Source: Variovorax paradoxus (GTDB lineage Bacteria > Pseudomonadota > Gammaproteobacteria > Burkholderiales > Burkholderiaceae_C). Taken from it: a DNA stretch of 64,000 nucleotides. The notes beneath the pieces were generated by a model. It saw only the letters and a list, made by a program, of their open reading frames with translations. It was not told the DNA's origin and did not search any database. The position numbers and the translations under genes are program-made. The DNA lies in NCBI RefSeq assembly GCF_000834655.1, contig NZ_JXQQ01000016.1:1-64000 (forward strand), in the 5' to 3' direction. Of this stretch, positions 51,040 through 59,070 are shown one piece after another. How positions within the stretch are numbered: the stretch's first letter is position 1; each line of letters opens with the position of its first letter.

Positions 51040-52377
51040 ATGCCCTTCCGAATTGCTACCTTTTTAATAGCGTCCCTCGCAATAGGCGCGGGCGCTGTCG
51101 GCATTTTTGGCTGGAAGTTCGGGTGGCTGGGCGCGTGGCTGGGCGCGGTGCTGTGGCTCGCGCTCGACGCCTGGCGCGCCGAACGGTTGCTGCAGGTGCT
51201 GCGCAACGACGCTGCGGGCCTGCCGACCCGCGGACCCGGCGTCTGGGGCGAGCTGGCCGAACGCATTCGCAAGCTGCTGCGCGATCGCGAGCAGCAGACC
51301 CGCCAGGCCGAAGACCGGCTGCAGGAATTCCTGGCCGCCATCCAGGCGTCTCCCAACGGCGTGATCCTGCTCGACGAGCAGGGCCGCATCGAATGGTGCA
51401 ACCAGACGGCGGCCAGCCAATTCGGCATCGACGCCGAGCGCGACCTGCTGCAGCACCTGGCGAACCTCGTGCGCGACCCGGCCTTCGTCGCCTACCTGGC
51501 CTCCTGGAACTACAGCCGCGACGTCGTCATCGACGCATCCGGCCCCGGCCATGCGCACCAGCGCAGCCATCCGGTGCGGCTGTCGGTGCAGGTGCATCCC
51601 TACGCGGGCAACCGCCGCATGCTGCTCACGCGCGACATCACCGCGCTGGAGCAGGCCGAAGCGATGCGGCGCGATTTCGTCGCCAACGTGTCGCATGAAA
51701 TCCGCACGCCGCTCACGGTGCTGGCGGGCTTCGTCGAGACGCTGCAGAACCTGCCGCTCGATGCGGACGAACGCACGCGCTATCTCTCGCTGATGAGCCA
51801 GCAGTCGCACCGCATGGAAACGCTGGTGAACGACCTGCTGACGCTGTCGCGGCTGGAGGGCAGCGCGTCGCCCTCGGGCAACCAGTGGATTCGCATCCGC
51901 GCCTTGCTCGCGCAGTGCGAGGACGAAGGGCGCGGCCTCTCGGGCCGGCTCGCGCCGCTGGGCCACCGCCTGTCGTTCACCATCGATGCCGAGTCGGAGC
52001 TGTCGGGTGCGCCGACCGAATTGCAGAGCGCCATGTCGAACCTGCTGAGCAATGCGATCCGCTACACGCCCGGTGGCGGCGAGGTGGCGGTGAGCTGGCG
52101 GGTGCTGCCCGACGGGCGCGGTGAGTACGCCGTGAAGGACACCGGGCCCGGCATCGCCGCCGAGCACATTCCACGGCTCACCGAGCGCTTCTATCGCATC
52201 GACCGCAGCCGTTCGCGCGAGACCGGTGGCACCGGCCTTGGGCTGGCGATCGTCAAGCACATCGCACAGCGGCATGGGGCCGAGCTGCGCATCGAGAGTG
52301 CGGTGGGCAAGGGGAGCCGGTTCGCGCTGGTGTTTCCGGCGGCGCGGGTGCGCGAGGCGCGCGTGCTCGCGAAGTGA
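51040..52377 (+). CDS. phoR: Phosphate-regulon sensor kinase PhoR
   Basis: A 445-residue kinase: two short N-terminal membrane spans (residues 4-24 and 27-44), a PAS domain (LQEFLAAIQASPNGVILLDEQGRIEWCNQTAASQFGID), HisKA with H-box RRDFVANVSHEIRTPLTVLAGFVETLQ, and HATPase with N-box SAMSNLLSNAIRYTPGG, G1 DTGPGIAAEHIPRLTERFYRIDRSRSRETGGTGLGLAIVKHI. It phosphorylates PhoB under phosphate limitation. The stop lies three bases from the convergent MATE gene. Confidence 0.96.
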   Translation: MPFRIATFLIASLAIGAGAVGIFGWKFGWLGAWLGAVLWLALDAWRAERLLQVLRNDAAGLPTRGPGVWGELAERIRKLLRDREQQTRQAEDRLQEFLAAIQASPNGVILLDEQGRIEWCNQTAASQFGIDAERDLLQHLANLVRDPAFVAYLASWNYSRDVVIDASGPGHAHQRSHPVRLSVQVHPYAGNRRMLLTRDITALEQAEAMRRDFVANVSHEIRTPLTVLAGFVETLQNLPLDADERTRYLSLMSQQSHRMETLVNDLLTLSRLEGSASPSGNQWIRIRALLAQCEDEGRGLSGRLAPLGHRLSFTIDAESELSGAPTELQSAMSNLLSNAIRYTPGGGEVAVSWRVLPDGRGEYAVKDTGPGIAAEHIPRLTERFYRIDRSRSRETGGTGLGLAIVKHIAQRHGAELRIESAVGKGSRFALVFPAARVREARVLAK

Positions 52378-52380
52378 GCT

Positions 52381-53724
52381 TCAGCCGGCCCGCTTCTTCA
52401 TCGTCCAGCGCAGCAGCGCGCCGAACAGCAGGGCGGTGAGCGCCAATGCGCCGGCGCTCATGATCCAGAACGCCAGCGGCGATTGCATCGCTGCCCAGGG
52501 ACCGAGGCCGCGGTAGGCCAGCAGGTAGCTGCCGCCCAGGCCCAGGCCCCAGAGCATCGCGCAGTAGATGACCAGCGGCGCCAGCGTGACGCGGTAGCAG
52601 CGCAGCACGAACACGCAAAGCGTCTGCAGGGCATCGGCCACGTGATAGACCGCGACGGCTAGCAGCAGCGAGGCGGCCAGCGCGATCACGGCCGGGTTGT
52701 CCGAATACACGTTGGCGAGCTGCTGGCGCAGTGCGACCATCGCACCCGCATAGACCAGCGCGCACAGCATGGCCAGCTCGAAGCCGAGCCGGCAGGCGCG
52801 ACGCGCCTTCGCGGCATCGCCCGCGCCGAGCCAGAAGCTCACGCGCGCGCTGGTCGCGATGGCGAGCGAGAGCGGCATCATGTACGCCACCGCCAGCAGG
52901 TTCGAGGCGATCTGGTGCGCAGCCGCGGCGGTGGTGCCCAGGCGCGCGATGAACAGCGCCATCAGTGTGAACGAGGTCACCTCGACCAGCACCGCCAGGC
53001 CACCGGGAACACCGAGGCGGGCGAACTGGCGGATCTGGTGCCAGTCGGGCGGCTCGATGCGTTCCCAGAGCGCATAGCCGCGATAGAAGGCGCTGCTGCG
53101 CAACAGCCAGACCGCGCAGCCGAGCATTGCCCAGTTCACGCACAGCGTGGCCCAGGCGCAGCCGACCAGGCCCATCGCCGGCAGGCCCGCGCCGCCGAAG
53201 GTGAACCAGATCGACAGCGGCAGCTTCACCACCAGCGACGCCAGCTGCAGCCAGGTCACGAGCTGCGGCTTGCCCAGGCTCTGGTTGAGCGTGCTGAAGA
53301 GGCGAAAGAGAAGAGACGGCGCCAGCGCGAAAGCAAGCACCGCGAGATAGGTTTCGACTTCGCCGCGCATCTCCGCCGGCACCTGGGTCCAGCGCAGCGC
53401 GCTGCCGGGCAGCAGCAACGCCACCATGCCCACCGCGATGGCGATGCCCGCCAGGTAGAGCGACTGCCGCACCGAGCGGCCCACCTCGCCGCCGCGGCCC
53501 GCGCCGTGCAGTTCGGCCCACACGGGCAGCAGGGCCTGCAGCACGCCCATCAGCGAGACGTACACGCTCACGAAGATGGCCGCGCCGACCGAGAGCGCGG
53601 CCAGCGCGTGCTCCGAATAGCGGCCCGCGATGATGGTGTCGGTCACCCCGAAAGCCATCACGGCCAACTGGCCGACCAGCACCGTGCCGGCGTGGCGTGC
53701 GATGAGTCCCCGTTCGCCCGCCAC
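52381..53724 (-). CDS. MATE-family multidrug/cation antiporter
   Basis: A 447-residue protein with twelve membrane segments in the MATE pattern: AGTVLVGQLAVMAFGVTDTIIAGRYSEHALAALSVGAAIFVSVYVSLMGVLQALLPV in the N-half and LGTTAAAAHQIASNLLAVAYMMPLSLAIATSARVSFWLGAGDAAKARRACRLGF in the C-half. It exports cationic drugs in exchange for Na+ or H+. The start is GTG, only three bases after the upstream gene's stop, suggesting coupling. It is NorM-like by motif; the substrate is unknown. Confidence 0.9.
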   Translation of the reverse strand: MAGERGLIARHAGTVLVGQLAVMAFGVTDTIIAGRYSEHALAALSVGAAIFVSVYVSLMGVLQALLPVWAELHGAGRGGEVGRSVRQSLYLAGIAIAVGMVALLLPGSALRWTQVPAEMRGEVETYLAVLAFALAPSLLFRLFSTLNQSLGKPQLVTWLQLASLVVKLPLSIWFTFGGAGLPAMGLVGCAWATLCVNWAMLGCAVWLLRSSAFYRGYALWERIEPPDWHQIRQFARLGVPGGLAVLVEVTSFTLMALFIARLGTTAAAAHQIASNLLAVAYMMPLSLAIATSARVSFWLGAGDAAKARRACRLGFELAMLCALVYAGAMVALRQQLANVYSDNPAVIALAASLLLAVAVYHVADALQTLCVFVLRCYRVTLAPLVIYCAMLWGLGLGGSYLLAYRGLGPWAAMQSPLAFWIMSAGALALTALLFGALLRWTMKKRAG

Positions 53725-53727
53725 GGG

Positions 53728-55455
53728 TCAGGGCGCGATCTTTTGGTAGAGGAGCAGGTCGTCCGTCGCGCTGCTCGGGCGGCGAAGGGTGCCGCTGAAA
53801 CGCCACTTCTCGAGCGGGATGATGGTGTGCAGCCGCTCGATCGTGTCGGGGCTCACCACCAGCCAGGGGCAGTCGGTGCCCAGCAGCAACGGCTGCAGGT
53901 TGAAGTTGCCGTGATGGCGCAGCGCCGCGATGTGCGGCCGGCTGAGCGCCAGTTCGGCGATGCAGCTAGGCTGGCCCACGCGCTCGGCGACGGCGCGCAC
54001 CTGCGGCAGGTAGCTGCGCGCGTAGTCGATGGGCGGCAGCCAGAGCGTCATCAGCAGCATCCAGCAGAGGGCCGTGCCGCCGGCCGGCAGCACCAGCGTC
54101 TTCCAGAGCGCGGCGCGGTGGCGGCCGGTGCGCCAGCGCACGAGCCAGCACCACGCGATGGTCGCGGCCAGCGCGAGCACGAAAGCGATCGGCGAGAACT
54201 CGGCCACGAACCCGGGCACGAGCCGCGCGACGCTGGCCGCAGGCTTGCGCGGCATGCCGGTCAGCATGGCAATCCAGTAGAGCCAGCCCAGTACGGCCAG
54301 GCCGCTGAAGAAGAGCACGTTGAACCAGTCGATGAGCGCTGCGGCGCTGCGCCGGAAGGTCGGCAGCGCGAAGGCCGCGAGCGTGGCGAAGGCGGGCAGG
54401 GCCAGCAGCAGCGAGCGATCGGAGTAGTCGGTGGTCCAGGTGGCGGCCAGCGGCACGAGCGCGAACCAGAACGGCAGCGCGACATGGCGCGCCGTGAGCT
54501 GCCGGCGCCAGCGCCAGAGCGTCCAGATGGCGAGTGGCCAGACCGGCCAGGTGAACCACAGCAGCAGCTTGGCCTGGCTGCGGATCTCGCCGCCGAGCGA
54601 GTTGCCGTCCAGCGTGATCTTCCATTGCGAGAGGCCCAGGCCGAACACCAGCGCCGCCGCCAGCAGCGTGACGCCGATCGTCGTGAGGAGGGCGCCGCGG
54701 GTGTAGCCGGGGCCGTCGTCGGTGCTGGCGTCGGCTCCCGCCTTGACGGTGCGGCGCCGCTCGTACGCGATGTAGAGCGCGCTGCCGGTGGCCAGCGCCA
54801 GCCCGACCGTTGGGGCGCCGCTGAGCGTCATGCCGAGCGTGCCCACCACGAGCGCGATCACCGGGCCTGTGCGGCGGTACGGCAGAGCGGCCACGCCGTA
54901 GAACAGGTGCGAGGCGAAGTAGACCTGGGCCAGGGCCGGCGTGGTTTCATGGCCGAGCTGGGCGAGGCCCAGGCAGGCGATCAGCGCGAGCAGGCCGCCA
55001 TCGGCGATGGCGCGCGCGTAGTCGGTTGGGCGTGCCTCGCCACCGAAGGCGAACGCCACCGGCTGCGCGCGTGCCGTTCGGGCTAGGTAGTAGACGGCGT
55101 ACCAGGTGGCGGTGAAGGTGCCCCAGAGCAGCAGCGCGAAGACGAATCGCACGGCCAGGTCGGGGTTCAGCCACGCGGGGGCGAGCTTGATCGCCAGGGC
55201 GCCGATCCAGTAAGGAACCAGCGCGGGCGTCTCGGGCTGCATGCCCAGCAAGAGCGGATCGAACCAGCGCGCGATGCCTTCGGTGCTGCGGGCCAGCTCG
55301 GCCATGTAGCCGAAAGCGGTGATGTCGGCGCTCTTCCACGGCCCGCGCCCGACCAGGCCCGGCAGCAGGTAGGCCGCGCACAGCAGCAGCAGTGCGATGC
55401 GCGGCAGCCGGCGCACGGCATTCTGGGCAACGATCGCGGGGGTGGGCTGGTTCAA
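53728..55455 (-). CDS. Polytopic membrane glycosyltransferase-like protein (GT39/ArnT-like)
   Basis: A 575-residue protein, start TTG at 55455 with weak ribosome site. It has about ten to twelve membrane spans. The first loop GRGPWKSADITAFGYMAELARST carries an acidic residue where PMT/ArnT enzymes bind their catalytic Asp, but the classical DE-x-Y motif is not exact. The large C-terminal part includes a soluble domain (VGQPSCIAELALSRPHIAALRHHGNFNLQPLLLGTDCPWLVVSPDTIERL). It probably transfers a lipid-linked sugar in the periplasm. It precedes the MATE gene by three bases. Confidence 0.65.
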   Translation of the reverse strand: MNQPTPAIVAQNAVRRLPRIALLLLCAAYLLPGLVGRGPWKSADITAFGYMAELARSTEGIARWFDPLLLGMQPETPALVPYWIGALAIKLAPAWLNPDLAVRFVFALLLWGTFTATWYAVYYLARTARAQPVAFAFGGEARPTDYARAIADGGLLALIACLGLAQLGHETTPALAQVYFASHLFYGVAALPYRRTGPVIALVVGTLGMTLSGAPTVGLALATGSALYIAYERRRTVKAGADASTDDGPGYTRGALLTTIGVTLLAAALVFGLGLSQWKITLDGNSLGGEIRSQAKLLLWFTWPVWPLAIWTLWRWRRQLTARHVALPFWFALVPLAATWTTDYSDRSLLLALPAFATLAAFALPTFRRSAAALIDWFNVLFFSGLAVLGWLYWIAMLTGMPRKPAASVARLVPGFVAEFSPIAFVLALAATIAWCWLVRWRTGRHRAALWKTLVLPAGGTALCWMLLMTLWLPPIDYARSYLPQVRAVAERVGQPSCIAELALSRPHIAALRHHGNFNLQPLLLGTDCPWLVVSPDTIERLHTIIPLEKWRFSGTLRRPSSATDDLLLYQKIAP

Positions 55456-55496
55456 AGGGCGGAAGGCGGACAGGAGGGGGAAAGGAGATTCGGAAT

Positions 55497-55528
55497 GAAA
55501 AAGGGCAGCGCGGTAAACCGGGCTGCCC
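55497..55528 (-). terminator. Terminator downstream of rpmE2
   Basis: On the minus strand, GGGCAGC and GCTGCCC form a stem with a 12-nt loop, followed by TTTTTCA. It lies about 20 bp after the L31 stop codon. Confidence 0.75.
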
Positions 55529-55548
55529 TCGACGCCAAAGCGCGTGCT

Positions 55549-55818
55549 TTACTTCGAAGCAGCGCCGGTGGTCTTGCCGAAACGGTTGCGGAACTTCTCG
55601 ACGCGACCGCCCATGTTGTCGACCGACTTCTGCGTACCGGTGTAGAACGGGTGCGATTCGCTCGTGGTGTCCAGCTTGAACAGGGGGAGCTCGCGACCGT
55701 CGTCGGTCTTGCCCATTTCCTTGGTGTTCGCGCACGAACGGGTCACGAACTTGAAACCGTTCGACATGTCGACGAACAGGATTTCGCGGTAATTGGGGTG
55801 GATGCCTTCTTTTGCCAT
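55549..55818 (-). CDS. rpmE2: 50S ribosomal protein L31 type B
   Basis: An 89-residue protein: MAKEGIHPNYREILFVDMSNGFKFVTRSCANTKEMG ... HPFYTGTQKSVDNMGGRVEKFRNRFG. It lacks the CxxC zinc-binding pairs of type A L31, having one Cys only, so it is the zinc-independent form. In many bacteria that form replaces L31A under zinc starvation. No Zur box is evident upstream in this window. Monocistronic, with terminator at 55497-55528. Confidence 0.95.
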   Translation of the reverse strand: MAKEGIHPNYREILFVDMSNGFKFVTRSCANTKEMGKTDDGRELPLFKLDTTSESHPFYTGTQKSVDNMGGRVEKFRNRFGKTTGAASK

Positions 55819-56010
55819 GGTGTTTCCTTTTGCGCTGTTGGAATCAATGCGCGGTCGATGCGAGAGCCACAAGCACGCCGACTGTCGAACGGGTCTGGGT
55901 CGGCGGCTGTCCCGGGGTGAAGGGATCGCTGGGCAGGACGCCCGGCTGCACTTTTCGCGGAGCCAGCGATTATCGCATACTGGCCGTTTTGAGCGAAAAG
56001 CGGCCCACAG

Positions 56011-57078
56011 ATGACTTCCACAGCGTTGCGCGCCGGCCTCGTCGGCTACGGTTTTGCTGGCCAGACCTTCCATGCGCCGGTGCTTTCGGCGGTTCCGGGG
56101 CTCGAACTCGCAGCCGTGGCGAGTTCGCAGCCGCACAAGGTCCACGCGGACTGGCCCGGCGTCGCCGTGGTCCCGGACGTGGCGGCGCTCGTGGCCCGTG
56201 CGGACATCGACCTGGTCGTGGTCGCCACCCCCAACGCCCAGCACCATCCGGTCGCCAAGGCGGCCCTGGAGGCCGGGAAGCACGTGGTGGTGGACAAGCC
56301 TTTCACGCTCGATGTGGCCGAGGCGAGGGAGCTCGAATCGTTGGCTCGACGCAACAATCGTGTCCTGGCGGTCTATCAGAACCGGCGTTTCGACGCCGAT
56401 TACCTGACGCTGAAGGACCTGCTCGCGAGCGGCGAACTGGGCCGGCCGGTGTACCTGGAGTCGCATTTCGATCGCTTCCGGCCCGAGGTTCGGGAGCGCT
56501 GGCGAGAGCAGCCGGTGCCGGGGTCGGGCCTTTGGGTGGACCTCGGCTCGCACCTTGTCGACCAGGCCGTCCAACTCTTCGGAAGACCCGACACGCTGCA
56601 GCTCGACACGGCCGCGTTGCGCGACGGCGCGCTGGTCGAAGACTATTTCCATGCGGTGCTGCGCTACGAAAGCGGCCCCCACGCGCCTTTGCGCGTGGTG
56701 TTGCACGCCACCACGCTCGCTGCCCATGCGGCGCCGCGATACATCGTGCATGGCACGCGCGGCAGCTACGTCAAGCACGGCGTCGATCCGCAGGAAGATG
56801 CGCTGCGCGCCGGGCAGCGGCCACCCGCCGAAGGGTGGGGCGCCGATCCGCTCGATGGCGAACTCACGCTGATCGGGAGCGACGGAACGTCGCACTTTCG
56901 CGCGCTGCCCACGCGGGCCGGCAACTACGTCGATTACTACGCCGCGGTACGCGACGCGATACTCGGTCATGGCCCCAATCCCGTGCCGCCCGAGCAGGCC
57001 GTCGCGTTGATGGAACTGCTCGACATCGGCCGCCAGAGCGCTCTCGAAGGCCGCGCCATCCAAACCTCGCGCCCATGA
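56011..57078 (+). CDS. Gfo/Idh/MocA-family NAD(P)-dependent oxidoreductase
   Basis: A 355-residue protein: Rossmann domain RAGLVGYGFAGQTFHAPVLSAVPGLELAAV, then VVATPNAQHHPVAKAALEAGKHVVVDKPFTLDVAEA with the family motif (KP), and C-domain DLGSHLVDQAVQLFG with catalytic-type Asp/His. It resembles E. coli YdgJ and YhhX. The substrate is probably a sugar or cyclitol, and a broad one is possible. It is monocistronic and convergent to rho, with a shared bidirectional terminator. Confidence 0.9.
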   Translation: MTSTALRAGLVGYGFAGQTFHAPVLSAVPGLELAAVASSQPHKVHADWPGVAVVPDVAALVARADIDLVVVATPNAQHHPVAKAALEAGKHVVVDKPFTLDVAEARELESLARRNNRVLAVYQNRRFDADYLTLKDLLASGELGRPVYLESHFDRFRPEVRERWREQPVPGSGLWVDLGSHLVDQAVQLFGRPDTLQLDTAALRDGALVEDYFHAVLRYESGPHAPLRVVLHATTLAAHAAPRYIVHGTRGSYVKHGVDPQEDALRAGQRPPAEGWGADPLDGELTLIGSDGTSHFRALPTRAGNYVDYYAAVRDAILGHGPNPVPPEQAVALMELLDIGRQSALEGRAIQTSRP

Positions 57079-57079
57079 A

Positions 57080-57113
57080 AAAAGCGCGTTGGCCAGGAAG
57101 CCAACGCGCTTTT
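57080..57113. terminator. Bidirectional terminator between the oxidoreductase and rho
   Basis: A 13-bp perfect stem, AAAAGCGCGTTGG / CCAACGCGCTTTT, with an 8-nt loop. A-tract and T-tract on either side make it suitable for both strands; it starts just after the oxidoreductase stop and ends 17 bp before the rho stop. Confidence 0.85.
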
Positions 57114-57130
57114 GCGGGAGAGGTTGAAGC

Positions 57131-58396
57131 TCAGCCGCCGCGACGCATCATGTCGAAGAACTCGACATTCGTCTTGGTCGCCTTCATGTTCTTGAGCATC
57201 AGCTCCATCGACTCGATCTCGTCCATGTTGTACATGAGCTGACGAAGAATGCGGGTCTTCTGCAGGATCTCGGGCGCCAGCAGCAACTCTTCGCGGCGCG
57301 TGCCGCTGCGGTTGAGCTGGATCGAGGGGAACACGCGCTTTTCGTACAGGCGGCGGTCCAGATGGATTTCGGAGTTGCCAGTGCCCTTGAACTCTTCGAA
57401 GATCACTTCGTCCATGCGGCTGCCGGTGTCGATCAGCGCGGTGCCGATGATGGTGAGCGAACCGCCTTCTTCCACGTTGCGCGCGGCGCCCAGGAAGCGC
57501 TTGGGGCGCTGCAGCGCGTTGGAGTCGACACCGCCGGTCAGCACCTTGCCCGACGAGGGCACGACGTTGTTGTACGCGCGGGCCAGACGCGTGATCGAGT
57601 CCAGCAGGATCACCACGTCCTTCTTGAGTTCGACCAGGCGCTTGGCGCGCTCGATCACCATTTCGGCAACGTGCACGTGGCGGGCAGCGGGCTCGTCGAA
57701 GGTCGAAGCGATGACTTCGCCCTTCACCGTGCGCTGCATTTCGGTCACTTCTTCAGGGCGCTCGTCCACGAGCAGCACCATCATGTGCACGTCGGGGTAG
57801 TTGGCGCTGATCGCGTGGGCGATGTGCTGCATCATCACCGTCTTGCCGCTCTTGGGCGGCGCCACGAGCAGGGCGCGCTGGCCTTTGCCGATGGGGGCGA
57901 TGATGTCGATGATGCGGCCCGTGATGTTCTCTTCGCCCTTGACGCCGTCGCGTTCCAGCTTCATCTGTTCCTTGGGGAACAGCGGCGTCAGGTTTTCGAA
58001 CATCACCTTGTGCTTGTTCTGCTCGGGCGGGCCGTCGTTGACCTTGTCCAGCTTGGTCAGAGCGAAATAGCGCTCGCCGTCCTTGGGCGTGCGCACTTCG
58101 CCTTCGATCATGTCGCCGGTGTGCAGGTTGAAACGGCGCACCTGGCTCGGCGAGATGTAGATGTCGTCGGTGCTGGCGGTGAAGCTGGTGTCGGGGCTGC
58201 GCAGGAAGCCGAAGCCGTCGGGCAGTATTTCGAGCACACCGTCTGCGAAGACCTGTTCGCCGGCCTTTGCGCGCTTCTTGATGATCGCGAACATCAGCTC
58301 TTGCTTGCGCATGCGGCCGACGTTTTCGATCTCAAGCGCTTCAGCCTGCTTGAGGACTTCAGACACGTGGAGTGCCTTGAGTTCGTTTAAGTGCAT
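57131..58396 (-). CDS. rho: Transcription termination factor Rho
   Basis: A 421-residue hexameric helicase. N-domain [47 protein letters not shown]-binding cold-shock fold [39 protein letters not shown]; Walker [10 protein letters not shown]-loop [16 protein letters not shown]-loop [61 protein letters not shown]. It terminates transcription by RNA translocation. ATG 58396 yields the normal length; trxA lies upstream with its own terminator. Confidence 0.98.
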   Translation of the reverse strand: MHLNELKALHVSEVLKQAEALEIENVGRMRKQELMFAIIKKRAKAGEQVFADGVLEILPDGFGFLRSPDTSFTASTDDIYISPSQVRRFNLHTGDMIEGEVRTPKDGERYFALTKLDKVNDGPPEQNKHKVMFENLTPLFPKEQMKLERDGVKGEENITGRIIDIIAPIGKGQRALLVAPPKSGKTVMMQHIAHAISANYPDVHMMVLLVDERPEEVTEMQRTVKGEVIASTFDEPAARHVHVAEMVIERAKRLVELKKDVVILLDSITRLARAYNNVVPSSGKVLTGGVDSNALQRPKRFLGAARNVEEGGSLTIIGTALIDTGSRMDEVIFEEFKGTGNSEIHLDRRLYEKRVFPSIQLNRSGTRREELLLAPEILQKTRILRQLMYNMDEIESMELMLKNMKATKTNVEFFDMMRRGG

Positions 58397-58529
58397 GGAA
58401 TGACCCCTCGCGGGGTAATCGAAACGGAAAACGGGGGGAGGTTGAATGTGTAGCGAGAACTGCTGCACTAACCGGGGAACTCGAACCGGTTGCCTGAAAG
58501 GGCCGGTGATCTGTGGGAGATTATGACAG

Positions 58530-58566
58530 GAAAAACGCGCCGGCCAATGCATTGCGCATTGGCCGG
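58530..58566 (-). terminator. Rho-independent terminator after trxA
   Basis: On the minus strand CGGCCAATGC and GCATTGGCCG form a perfect 10-bp stem (loop 5 nt), followed by GCGCGTTTTTCC. It starts just after the trxA stop and separates it from the rho transcript. Confidence 0.8.
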
Positions 58567-58577
58567 GTGAAATGCCT

Positions 58578-58910
58578 TCAGGCGAGTTGCTGGTCGATGA
58601 AGGCCGTGAGCTGCGCCTTGCTCATGGCGCCGACCTTGGTGGCGGCCAGCTGGCCGTCCTTGAACAGCATGAGCGTGGGGATGCCGCGGATGCCGAACTT
58701 GGCGGGGATGTCGCGGTTCTCGTCCACGTTCAGCTTGGCGATCTGCAGCTTGCCTTCGTAGGTGGCCGACACTTCGTCAAGGATCGGGGCGATCATCTTG
58801 CAGGGGCCGCACCATTCGGCCCAGTAGTCCACCAGCACCGGCTGGCTGGACTTGAGCACGTCGGCTTCGAAAGAGGAATCGGAGATGTGTTTGATGAGTT
58901 CGCTGGCCAT
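58578..58910 (-). CDS. trxA: Thioredoxin 1
   Basis: A 110-residue thioredoxin with the active site [17 protein letters not shown], the cis-Pro loop [13 protein letters not shown] and the conserved buried acid in VLVDYWAEW. It is the general cytosolic protein-disulfide reductant. The trxA-rho order is conserved in beta- and gammaproteobacteria. Confidence 0.97.
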   Translation of the reverse strand: MASELIKHISDSSFEADVLKSSQPVLVDYWAEWCGPCKMIAPILDEVSATYEGKLQIAKLNVDENRDIPAKFGIRGIPTLMLFKDGQLAATKVGAMSKAQLTAFIDQQLA

Positions 58911-59070
58911 GTGATGTGTCCTTGTGCGCAGAGAGTTTCGGTGCAGCTAAAGTGCAGGTCATTGTGACAGAAACCAAGGGGCGGCGTGCCCTGTGCAGAA
59001 GCTATGGCGGCGATAGCCAAAGGCCTGGCGCGTCACCTCGAAGCCCTCTGAAACACCCCCTCGATAGAAC